Shown here piece by piece: positions 1 through 6,002 of a DNA stretch of 7,853 bases; the first letter of the stretch is position 1; each line of letters opens with the position of its first letter. Source of the stretch: Thiobacillaceae bacterium (lineage in GTDB: Bacteria; Pseudomonadota; Gammaproteobacteria; Burkholderiales; Thiobacillaceae); the NCBI GenBank assembly GCA_024643305.1, contig JAHENE010000035.1:1-7853 (forward strand). Reading direction: 5' to 3'. Below the pieces are notes generated by a model. It saw only the letters and a list, made by a program, of their open reading frames with translations. It searched no databases and was not told the DNA's origin. The translations under genes were made by a program, and so were the position numbers.

Positions 1-267
1 ATGCGTCGCCAGGGCTGTTCGCTCAAGGACGCCAAGGTGTCGGACATCATGATCACCGAACCGGTTGTGGCCACGCCCGAAGATTCAATCGATTATGCAC
101 GTGACGCCATGACCAAGGCGCGCATCAGCCATCTGCCGGTACTCGAAGGCAACAAGCTGATCGGCGTGATTTCCTTCTACGACGTAGCCAAGGCCTGCCT
201 GCGTGAAGCCAACTTCGAAAACAGTTTACTCAAGCGCTATATCAAGAACTGGCCTGAGCAGGCTTAG
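1..267 (+). CDS. CBS-domain protein, C-terminal part (5' end outside window)
   Basis: The 88 visible residues form one CBS unit. It starts with 'VSDIMITEPVVATPEDSI', continues with 'ARISHLPVLEGNKLIGVISFYDVAKA', and ends in a short charged tail before TAG at 265-267. CBS domains normally work in pairs (Bateman module) that bind adenine nucleotides and regulate a protein or transporter. Only one unit is visible here, so this is most likely the second of a pair. The ATG at position 1 is in frame, but it falls exactly on the window edge with nothing upstream to judge it, and it is probably an internal Met. The stop lies 3 bases from the convergent stop of the DsrE-like gene. The CBS fold is clear; which larger protein it belongs to cannot be told. 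Confidence 0.8.
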   Translation: MRRQGCSLKDAKVSDIMITEPVVATPEDSIDYARDAMTKARISHLPVLEGNKLIGVISFYDVAKACLREANFENSLLKRYIKNWPEQA

Positions 268-272
268 CGCTT
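232..272. terminator. Possible weak bidirectional terminator or stem at convergent gene ends
   Basis: An 8-base perfect inverted repeat, AAGCGCTA at 232-239 and TAGCGCTT at 265-272, spans the end of the CBS gene and the stop codon of the opposing DsrE-like gene. Inside it lies a second small stem, GCCT at 252-255 with AGGC at 260-263 around a GAGC loop. The converging genes leave only 3 bases between them, so any terminator must sit inside coding sequence, as this does. There is no T-run on either side, so it is not a standard intrinsic terminator. Confidence 0.25.
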
Positions 273-774
273 ATCTGATCTGCTCGATCGGGAAGCGTTT
301 TTCGTAAATATGAGGGGTAATCAATGCATATCCCTCCTGCTGCCAGTGGGCAAGCTCGACGAGGGAGTTGGGCACAACCTGGATAAAGTCCTGGAAATCC
401 TTTACTGAATATCCGAAGTCCTCGGCTGCCTGGCCGCAGACCTTGAATTCCACGCCAAGGTCTGCGTAGTAACGCATCCGTTCCACAACTTCCTGATATT
501 GCCGCTCATTCTTCTTTGCTACGGTAACGATTTCAGTGCCATGGATAACGACTTTAATGCTCAAATCCTCGGGTGAGTAATTGTAGGGAGGTTCCATCAG
601 CGTGTTCATGTAGGAGCGCAGCCAGTAAAGCGCACTGCCCATATGGGCGGGGTCATCGAAATAAAATTCAAATACCGCCTTGGCAGGCTTGTAGGGTGTT
701 TGAACCCATGTGCCCGCACCAACGGCGGGAAGTGAAAGCACCATTGCCAGCAATACTGCAAAGAATCTCTTCAT
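271..774 (-). CDS. Exported DsrE/DsrF-like family protein
   Basis: This predicted 167-residue protein has an N-terminal signal peptide: 'MKRFF', then a hydrophobic stretch to about residue 18, with likely cleavage after 'AVGA' (residue 20). The mature part resembles the DsrE/F-like fold: a 'IKVVIHGTEI' strand near residues 73-82, an amphipathic helix with 'YYADLGVEFKVCG' around residues 102-114, and a C-terminal 'VVPNSLVELAHWQQEGYALITP' block. The only Cys in the protein is C113, at the position often conserved in DsrE-like proteins that carry or sense sulfur. The start at 774 was chosen because it gives the signal peptide; an in-frame start at 864 would overlap the end of rsgA and bury it. 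The upstream GGAAA is a weak ribosome site. It lies 34 bases after rsgA and is probably the last gene of that transcript. Its exact function and substrate are unknown; a periplasmic sulfur-related role is inference. Confidence 0.75.
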   Translation of the reverse strand: MKRFFAVLLAMVLSLPAVGAGTWVQTPYKPAKAVFEFYFDDPAHMGSALYWLRSYMNTLMEPPYNYSPEDLSIKVVIHGTEIVTVAKKNERQYQEVVERMRYYADLGVEFKVCGQAAEDFGYSVKDFQDFIQVVPNSLVELAHWQQEGYALITPHIYEKRFPIEQIR

Positions 775-808
775 GGGTTTTCCACAGTAAAAAACCTGGA
801 TAAAACGA

Positions 809-1708
809 TCAACGGAGGTTTTGCTTTGCAACTTGATGAAAGAAGGCCAGGCGTTGAGGAGCAATCAGACCAGCCTTCACTGCTTGCTGAATGGCGCAGC
901 CGGGTTCAGACAGATGCTGGCAATCACGAAACCGACATTGTCCATGGTAGGGCCTGAAATCAGGCATGGCGGCCTCGATATCCGAGCGGGACAAATGCGC
1001 AAGTGCGAATTCCTGAAACCCGGGTGAATCTATGATGCCACTGTTCACATTCAACTGGTAAAGGCGGCTGTGCGTGGTGGTGTGACGCCCACTGTCGAGT
1101 GCTTCTGAGAAGGCCTCGACTCTTGCGTCTGCTTGCGGGAAAAGGGCGTTAATCAGTGTTGATTTTCCCATGCCTGACTGGCCAGCCAGCAAAGTCAGGT
1201 GTCCTTGCAAACGCTCAACCAGCTCCCCGGTCCCTTGTTTGGCGCAAAGTGATATCACGGGGTAACCCAAGGCGGGGTAACCAGAGAGGGCTTCCAGCAT
1301 GGTTTTATGCTCGGGCAGATCTGCCTTGTTGGCGATAATCAGGGCAGGCAGGTGCTGGCTTTCCGCTGCCAGCAGGCAGCGCTGCAGCAAGTCTTCCGAC
1401 CAACTGGGGCGCGGTGCCACCATGATCGCGACCTGGGTGACATTGGCTGCGATGGGTTTGCTGCGGAAGATGTCAGCACGTTTGAACAGGCTGCTGCGGG
1501 GATGCACCCTTTCGATGACGCCTTGATCTTGCGTGCTGATATTGACGTCGACGATGTCGCCGCAAACAACGTCAAGTTTTCTGCCGCGCGTGATGCAGTT
1601 CAGGTTCGTGTGTTGCTCTGTTCGCACAAGAAAATGGCGGCCATGCGCCGCCACGATCTGGCCGGGAATCAAGGTTTTTCCTTTTTCAGCCTTGAGCAGG
1701 GTGGACAC
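809..1708 (-). CDS. rsgA: Ribosome small-subunit biogenesis GTPase RsgA (YjeQ/EngC)
   Basis: RsgA is a GTPase that binds the 30S subunit late in assembly and helps mature the decoding centre. The 299 residues show the full family layout. An OB-fold covers about 15-70 ('GQIVAAHGRHFLVR', 'RGRKLDVVCGDIVDV'). The GTPase domain is circularly permuted, with G4 'NKAD' at 127-130 ahead of the G1 P-loop 'GQSGMGKS' at 176-183, switch residues 'GRHTTTHS' at 207-214 and G3 'DSPG' at 227-230. A C-terminal zinc-binding segment has C258, C263, H265 and C271. The start is GTG at 1706-1708, six bases after the stop of the carbinolamine dehydratase gene. The ribosome site there is poor, so translation may be coupled to the upstream gene. 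Length and motifs are complete, and the identification is secure. Confidence 0.96.
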   Translation of the reverse strand: MSTLLKAEKGKTLIPGQIVAAHGRHFLVRTEQHTNLNCITRGRKLDVVCGDIVDVNISTQDQGVIERVHPRSSLFKRADIFRSKPIAANVTQVAIMVAPRPSWSEDLLQRCLLAAESQHLPALIIANKADLPEHKTMLEALSGYPALGYPVISLCAKQGTGELVERLQGHLTLLAGQSGMGKSTLINALFPQADARVEAFSEALDSGRHTTTHSRLYQLNVNSGIIDSPGFQEFALAHLSRSDIEAAMPDFRPYHGQCRFRDCQHLSEPGCAIQQAVKAGLIAPQRLAFFHQVAKQNLR

Positions 1709-1714
1709 CCCGGA

Positions 1715-2056
1715 TTAGATTTCAAACAGCGCATCTACCTTTGCTGCGCAAATGAAATCGTTCTCGGACAGGCCTTTGATGGCATGGGTCCAGTACTCGA
1801 CCCTCACCGTGTTGTAACCCACGATCAGGAAGGGGTGGTGGTCTTCGCGGTGCGATACCCACATGACTGCATTGGTAAAAGCCTGCGCCTGATAGTGATC
1901 CTTGAATTGGTATTCCCTGAAAATCTTGATGCCATCTCGTCCCCAGCCGGGAAGTCCTTTGAGCATTGGACCGATTTGTACATCGTTGAGCGGTTCGACA
2001 CCACCCTCGCATGGGACACACTTTTTCCGCGTAAGGTCTTGTGCGATTTCAGACAT
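1715..2056 (-). CDS. phhB: Pterin-4a-carbinolamine dehydratase (PCD/DCoH family)
   Basis: The enzyme dehydrates 4a-hydroxytetrahydrobiopterin-type carbinolamines, recycling the pterin cofactor after aromatic amino acid hydroxylation; the family also has wider pterin-salvage roles. The 113-residue protein carries the N-terminal 'KKCVPCEGG' segment (C13, C16) common in bacterial members. The active-site region is '[19 protein letters not shown]', with H73, H74 and P75, followed by '[21 protein letters not shown]' with H91 near the pterin site. This is full length for the family. It lies 8 bases after the cytochrome c gene and 6 bases before rsgA. No phenylalanine hydroxylase gene is seen in the window, so the substrate source is unknown here. 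The family assignment is secure; the symbol follows common usage. Confidence 0.94.
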   Translation of the reverse strand: MSEIAQDLTRKKCVPCEGGVEPLNDVQIGPMLKGLPGWGRDGIKIFREYQFKDHYQAQAFTNAVMWVSHREDHHPFLIVGYNTVRVEYWTHAIKGLSENDFICAAKVDALFEI

Positions 2057-2064
2057 TGTTTAAC

Positions 2065-2349
2065 CTATTTGAAGCGATAATAATTCTGGTTGAGATAGGC
2101 GCCAACACTTTCTTCCTCTGCAGGAAACCATCCGGCACCTGTATTGGCATTGCAACCGGAAATTCTGGCGGCTAATTGCGCAGGGGTTTTGATCTTGCGG
2201 TCGGCGCGAGAGTACATGGAGCTGTTATGGCAGGCTACACAGGATTTATTGTGCAGGGCCATTCCTTCGGCGGGGTCGCCCTTGTCAAAAGGGGCCGCAT
2301 AAGCTGGTATAAACAGTGATGCAAACAACAAAGTGATAATGGATTTCAT
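2065..2349 (-). CDS. Small periplasmic c-type cytochrome, single heme
   Basis: The protein has 94 residues. It begins with a signal peptide ('MKSIITLLFASLF...', cleavage likely after 'AYA' at about residue 18), then a short mature domain with one heme-binding motif, C37-V-A-C40-H41. After the motif come 'DRKIKTPAQLAARISGCN', 'GWFPAEEESVGAYLNQNYY' and the stop. The C-terminal helix 'VGAYLNQNYY' matches the last helix of class I cytochromes c. No Met or His occurs after M45, four residues past the heme His, so the usual distal ligand is not evident; C66 is an extra Cys. The start is set by a good ribosome site, AGGAG (complement of 2356-2360), six bases before the ATG; an in-frame start at 2469 would overlap orn and lose the signal peptide. 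It is probably the first gene of the minus-strand transcript. Its redox partner is unknown. Confidence 0.88.
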   Translation of the reverse strand: MKSIITLLFASLFIPAYAAPFDKGDPAEGMALHNKSCVACHNSSMYSRADRKIKTPAQLAARISGCNANTGAGWFPAEEESVGAYLNQNYYRFK

Positions 2350-2460
2350 GTTTGGCTCCTGGTGGCAGTGAATACCAAGACAACTGCCCCCATTATGGCG
2401 AGAGTTTCTTAAATTCTCTACCACTGCGACAATGGGGCTTTTCTGGCTGAGAAAGACAAT
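2350..2460. promoter_or_regulatory. Divergent intergenic region between the cytochrome c operon and orn
   Basis: These 111 bases separate two divergently read genes and should hold both promoters. On the minus strand CATAAT (complement of 2392-2397) is a possible -10 box, giving a leader of roughly 35 bases to the cytochrome gene, but no good -35 box is visible. No strong plus-strand promoter for orn could be picked out. The middle is partly self-complementary: CCCCATT at 2388-2394 pairs with AATGGGG at 2431-2437, enclosing AGAG at 2401-2404 and CTCT at 2416-2419. This could be a regulator site or simply a hairpin. Confidence 0.4.
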
Positions 2461-3018
2461 ATGGCACAAAATGCATTGAACCTGCTTTGGATAGATATGG
2501 AAATGTCCGGATTGTCACCGGAGGACAACTTGATTCTGGAGGTTGCGATCGTCGTCACTGACGCCGACCTCAACGTGATTGCGGAAAGTCCCGTGCTGGT
2601 TGTGCACCAGTCTGACGCAGTACTTGACGGCATGGATAACTGGAACAAGGGTACGCATGGAAAATCCGGGCTGATCGACAAGGTCAAGGCGTCGACGTTG
2701 GGTGAAGCTGAGGTCGAGGCGCAGATGCTGTCCTTTATCAAACAGCATGTTTCAGAGCGCACCTCTCCCATGTGCGGCAACTCGATTTGCCAGGATCGCC
2801 GCTTTTTGGCGCGTCACATGCCCAAACTTGAGGCATATTTTCATTACCGCAATCTGGATGTGAGCACGCTGAAGGAGCTTGCCAAACGTTGGCGCCCGGG
2901 GCTTGCGGAAGGCTTTATCAAGGCCAGCAAACACGAAGCGCTGGCCGATATTTATGAATCCATCGACGAAATGAAGTATTACCGAGAGCATTTCATACAG
3001 AGCGAACAACCCGCATGA
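2461..3018 (+). CDS. orn: Oligoribonuclease (DEDDh 3'-5' exoribonuclease)
   Basis: Orn degrades very short RNAs (mainly dinucleotides, including pGpG and other linear products of cyclic dinucleotide turnover) to mononucleotides in the cytosol, finishing mRNA decay. The 185-residue protein is full length. It shows all DEDDh residues: D12 and E14 in '[10 protein letters not shown]', D112 in '[12 protein letters not shown]', and H158 and D163 in 'KHEALADI'. '[12 protein letters not shown]' at 133-144 is also typical of the family. The start ATG at 2461 is placed by alignment with the usual '[11 protein letters not shown]' beginning near residue 8; GAGAAAG just upstream is a modest ribosome site. 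glgP follows 43 bases downstream on the same strand with no clear terminator between, so the two may be co-transcribed. Confidence 0.97.
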   Translation: MAQNALNLLWIDMEMSGLSPEDNLILEVAIVVTDADLNVIAESPVLVVHQSDAVLDGMDNWNKGTHGKSGLIDKVKASTLGEAEVEAQMLSFIKQHVSERTSPMCGNSICQDRRFLARHMPKLEAYFHYRNLDVSTLKELAKRWRPGLAEGFIKASKHEALADIYESIDEMKYYREHFIQSEQPA

Positions 3019-3048
3019 TTTTTGCTTATCCTGAGTAAATGGATTTAT

Positions 3049-3053
3049 GGAGA
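3049..3053 (+). promoter_or_regulatory. Ribosome binding site that decides the glgP start
   Basis: GGAGA at 3049-3053 lies 8 bases before ATG 3062, an ideal spacing. The upstream in-frame ATG at 3047 overlaps this site and has no good Shine-Dalgarno sequence of its own, so 3062 is the preferred start and the five extra residues are probably not translated. Confidence 0.75.
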
Positions 3054-3061
3054 CAGGCAAC

Positions 3062-5617
3062 ATGACCAAGGGCACCCCTTTTACGATTGAGGTCAATCCC
3101 AAGATTCCTCGCCGGCTTATTCGGCTTGAGGAAATGGCGAACAATCTCTGGTATACCTGGGACAAGCCGACGCGCACTCTTTTTGCACGTCTCCACCCGG
3201 GCTTGTGGGAGGCAACTGGCCATAATCCAAAGTCGTTCCTCAGGCGAGTGGATGAGCAACGCCTGGTGGATGCCGCTGAGGACAATGTTTTTCTTGCCGG
3301 CTTTAATCGGGTTCTTTCGGCTTACGACACGTATCACAATGAGCCGCTCAAGCGTGATCAGCATAGCTCGCTCAAACATAGCGACATGGTGGCGTATTTC
3401 TGCGCCGAGTTTGGTTTTCATGAAAGCTTCCCGATATATTCAGGCGGCTTGGGCATACTGGCTGGAGATCACTGCAAAGCCGCTTCAGACATGCGTTTGC
3501 CATTTGTGGGCGTGGGTCTTCTGTATCGCCAGGGTTATTTCTCGCAGACCATTGATGGGGACGGACATCAGCAGGCTCATTACCATGATTCGGATTTTGA
3601 CGACCTGCCCATAACACCGGCTTACACGGATGATGGCCAGGAACTCAAGATTCAGGTTGAACTACCCGGGCGGACGGTTGCGGTAAAGGTCTGGCTGGTT
3701 CGTGTAGGTCATGTATGGCTCAATTTGCTTGACACCGACATCGAAGAGAATTCGGTGGAGGATCGCTACATTACGCATCAGTTGTATGGCGGCGATCGCG
3801 AAATGCGCATTCGTCAGGAAATCATCCTGGGTATTGGCGGAGTGCGTGCACTTGCAGCCATGGGCATCAAGCCCACGGTGTGGCATATCAACGAAGGCCA
3901 TGCCGCTTTTCTGGTACTTGAAAGAACCCGGCTGCTGATGCGTGAGAAACAGCTTGATTTTCGCAGCGCGCTTGAAGCCGTGGCTGTCGATACGGTTTTC
4001 ACCACACACACCCCAGTGCCTGCAGGGCATGACCATTTTGCAGCCGACATGTTCGAACGATATTTCCAGGATTACTGCAGCCAGCTAGGGGTGTCGATGA
4101 GCAGCCTGCAGGAATTGGGACATACGCAGAGCAGCCCGGATTTCAATATGACCGCACTGGCGCTGCATGGCTCGCGCCATCACAATGGCGTGTCGCGCAT
4201 ACATGGCAGGGTTTCGTCCGAGATTTGCGCCGAGCACTGGCCTCAAATCGAGCCGGAAGAAAACCCCATGGGTTATGTCACCAATGGCGTGCATGTAAGC
4301 ACTTTCCTGGCACAGGAATGGATTGAGCTTTTTGACAACCGCCTGGGCTATGACTGGCGGCATAGTTTGAGGGATGCTGCATTCTGGGAAGACCGTATTG
4401 ACACCATTCCAGACCACGTATTCTGGAGCGTTCGGCAGACGCTTAAATCACAAATGCTTTTCATGCTGAAAGAGCGGTATGCCAAGCAGCATACGCGCAA
4501 CCATGGGTCGCAGGCGCATCTGGAGCGCTTGTTGAAGCTGGCTAATCCGCTTGACCCCAAGGTTTTAACCATCGGTTTTGCACGTCGTTTTGCAACTTAT
4601 AAACGCGCTGCATTGCTGTTTGAGAATCCTGACTGGCTAAACCGCATCCTGTCTGACCCCGAAAGGCCGGTCCTGTTTGTTTTTGCAGGCAAGGCACATC
4701 CGGCCGACATCCCCGGACAGGAACTGATACGTCGCATCCATGATCTTTCGCATCAACCTGAGTTTGAAGGCAAAATGCTGCTGATTGAAGGGTATGACAT
4801 GGGGCTCGCTCGCAGGCTTGTAGCTGGTGTTGATGTCTGGCTCAACAATCCTATCTATCCGCTGGAGGCATCCGGCACTTCGGGCATGAAGGCGGCCATG
4901 AATGGCACGCTCAATCTTTCCGTCCTGGATGGCTGGTGGGAAGAAGGTTGGAATGGTGGTAACGGTTGGGCCATCAAACCGACACCACCGCACTATGATG
5001 ACGCTCGCCGCAATGCTGAAGACAGCCTGACACTTTATGAACTGTTGCAAGACCAGATTGTTCCGCTTTATTACAATCGTAACGAGATGGGCGTGTCAGA
5101 GGGATGGATCAAAATGGCGAAGAAATCCATTGCCACTTTACTTCCACGATTCAATTCTGCACGCATGGTGGGTGAGTACGTAGAGCAATTCTATTTGGCT
5201 GCAAGCGATCAGGGCAGGAAATATCGTGATGAAAATTATTCTGCCGCCAAAACTATCGCCGCCTGGAAAGAGCGTGTTCGCAAAAGCTGGAGTAGCGTAT
5301 CCCTGCGCCGGCTGGACGTTCCAAAGAAGAACTTGCTCTTTGGAGATTGTTTTACCCTTCGGGTTGCAGCAAATCTGGACGGACTCTCGCCCTCTGATGT
5401 GCGTGTGGAAGTATTAATGCGGCGCCCGGGTACATCTGCCGTTAACAGGACCAGCCTTTGCATGGAGAGCAAGGGGATCATGGAGGATGGCAGTACCCTT
5501 TATGAACTGGAGTTAACCCCTGAGATATGCGGCAAACTCGATTACCGCATTCGGGTGTATCCCTGGAATCAACTTTTGACGCACCCCTTTGAGACCGGGT
5601 TGATGGTCTGGCTCTAA
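3062..5617 (+). CDS. glgP: Alpha-glucan (glycogen/maltodextrin) phosphorylase, GT35 with N-terminal DUF3417
   Basis: The enzyme is a PLP-dependent phosphorylase that releases glucose-1-phosphate from the non-reducing ends of alpha-1,4-glucans. The 851-residue protein belongs to the type with an N-terminal DUF3417 segment ('LIRLEEMANNLWYTWDKPTR', about 17-110) rather than the classical E. coli GlgP/MalP type. Motifs follow in order: 'YSGGLGILAGDHCKAASD' (about 126-143), 'HINEGHAAF' (275 on), 'TTHTPVPAGHDHF', 'YVTNGVH', 'IGFARRFATYKRA', 'FAGKAHPAD', and the PLP-lysine site 'EASGTSGMKAAMNG' with K610. A beta-rich C-terminal part (about 725-851) closes the protein, as is usual in this group. An in-frame ATG at 3047 exists, but the ribosome site favours 3062. 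No other glycogen genes are seen in the window. The family is secure; the natural glucan substrate is not shown by sequence. Confidence 0.94.
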   Translation: MTKGTPFTIEVNPKIPRRLIRLEEMANNLWYTWDKPTRTLFARLHPGLWEATGHNPKSFLRRVDEQRLVDAAEDNVFLAGFNRVLSAYDTYHNEPLKRDQHSSLKHSDMVAYFCAEFGFHESFPIYSGGLGILAGDHCKAASDMRLPFVGVGLLYRQGYFSQTIDGDGHQQAHYHDSDFDDLPITPAYTDDGQELKIQVELPGRTVAVKVWLVRVGHVWLNLLDTDIEENSVEDRYITHQLYGGDREMRIRQEIILGIGGVRALAAMGIKPTVWHINEGHAAFLVLERTRLLMREKQLDFRSALEAVAVDTVFTTHTPVPAGHDHFAADMFERYFQDYCSQLGVSMSSLQELGHTQSSPDFNMTALALHGSRHHNGVSRIHGRVSSEICAEHWPQIEPEENPMGYVTNGVHVSTFLAQEWIELFDNRLGYDWRHSLRDAAFWEDRIDTIPDHVFWSVRQTLKSQMLFMLKERYAKQHTRNHGSQAHLERLLKLANPLDPKVLTIGFARRFATYKRAALLFENPDWLNRILSDPERPVLFVFAGKAHPADIPGQELIRRIHDLSHQPEFEGKMLLIEGYDMGLARRLVAGVDVWLNNPIYPLEASGTSGMKAAMNGTLNLSVLDGWWEEGWNGGNGWAIKPTPPHYDDARRNAEDSLTLYELLQDQIVPLYYNRNEMGVSEGWIKMAKKSIATLLPRFNSARMVGEYVEQFYLAASDQGRKYRDENYSAAKTIAAWKERVRKSWSSVSLRRLDVPKKNLLFGDCFTLRVAANLDGLSPSDVRVEVLMRRPGTSAVNRTSLCMESKGIMEDGSTLYELELTPEICGKLDYRIRVYPWNQLLTHPFETGLMVWL

Positions 5618-5635
5618 TCATTTTTTGTCGGCTGC

Positions 5636-5663
5636 TTGACAGACCGTCGTACAATTTGATAAT
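5636..5663 (+). promoter_or_regulatory. Sigma70-type promoter of the ars operon
   Basis: A perfect TTGACA at 5636-5641 is followed after 16 bases by GATAAT at 5658-5663, a five-of-six match to the -10 consensus. It lies in the 55-base gap between glgP and arsR. Transcription would start near 5669-5671, only a few bases before the arsR ATG at 5673, so the arsR message would be almost or fully leaderless. Confidence 0.7.
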
Positions 5664-5670
5664 TATAGAA
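5655..5670. promoter_or_regulatory. Candidate ArsR operator (AT-rich dyad over the -10 box)
   Basis: ATAATTAT at 5659-5666 is a perfect palindrome. It extends imperfectly to TTTGATAA/TTATAGAA, so 12 of 16 positions are symmetric. It overlaps the -10 box and ends just before the arsR start codon. ArsR repressors bind short dyads at or next to their own promoter, so this is the natural candidate for autoregulation. The AT-rich sequence makes chance symmetry possible. Confidence 0.45.
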
Positions 5671-5672
5671 AT

Positions 5673-6002
5673 ATGGAAATATACGACGCAGTCAAGGCTT
5701 TGGCCTCCTTGGCCCATGAGACTCGCTTGGGCATCTTCCGCTTGCTTGTGCAGGCTGGATCAAGTGGTCTTTCAGTCGGACAGATTAATGAAGCAGTACA
5801 AGTGGCAGCGCCGACACTTTCCTTTCATCTCAAGGAACTGGCGCATGCCGGCTTGGTGAACAGCCGACAGGAAGGAAGATTTATTTATTACCAGGCGAAT
5901 TACGAGGCCATGAACGGGTTGCTGGCCTATTTAACCGAGAACTGTTGCCAAGGCCAGTCGTGCTCGCCTGGCAGTTTGTGTGAAAAAGGAGACCAATCAT
6001 GA
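5673..6002 (+). CDS. arsR: ArsR/SmtB-family arsenic-responsive repressor
   Basis: ArsR is a dimeric winged-helix repressor that leaves its operator when As(III) or Sb(III) binds cysteine thiols. The 109 residues show the family fold: 'ALASLAHETRLGIFRLLVQAG' (9-29), the recognition-helix region 'APTLSFHLKELAHAGLV' (46-62) and the wing 'SRQEGRFIYYQAN' (64-76). The classical ELCVCDL metal site in the DNA-binding helix is absent. Instead a C-terminal cluster holds C91, C92, C97 and C103, like the Acidithiobacillus ferrooxidans-type ArsR whose C-terminal cysteines bind As(III). The next Met in frame is residue 80, and the family's usual N-terminus matches this ATG, so 5673 stands although no ribosome site precedes it. 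The stop overlaps the arsI start by ATGA. Confidence 0.94.
   Translation: MEIYDAVKALASLAHETRLGIFRLLVQAGSSGLSVGQINEAVQVAAPTLSFHLKELAHAGLVNSRQEGRFIYYQANYEAMNGLLAYLTENCCQGQSCSPGSLCEKGDQS

Noticed and set aside
775..864. Longer start for the DsrE-like gene (ATG at 862-864)
   Set aside because: It would overlap the end of rsgA and place 30 extra residues before a clear signal peptide starting at 774.
1307..2080. A 257-codon open frame on the plus strand antisense to rsgA and phhB
   Set aside because: It lies wholly opposite two well-supported conserved genes, its translation resembles no family I know, and it has no ribosome site; it is a by-product of minus-strand codon use.
2350..2469. Longer start for the cytochrome c gene (ATG at 2467-2469)
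   Set aside because: It would run through the divergent promoter region into orn and hide the signal peptide; ATG 2347-2349 has a good AGGAG site.
5592..5626. Possible intrinsic terminator at the end of glgP: AGACC/GGTCT stem followed by a run of six T
   Set aside because: The stem is only five pairs with an eight-base loop, and the T-run begins 11 bases after the stem, too far for a standard terminator.
5618..5672. Boundary of a horizontally acquired arsenic island
   Set aside because: ars operons move often, but I see no insertion sequence, integrase, tRNA end or direct repeat at the glgP-arsR junction, and no sharp change in codon use by eye.
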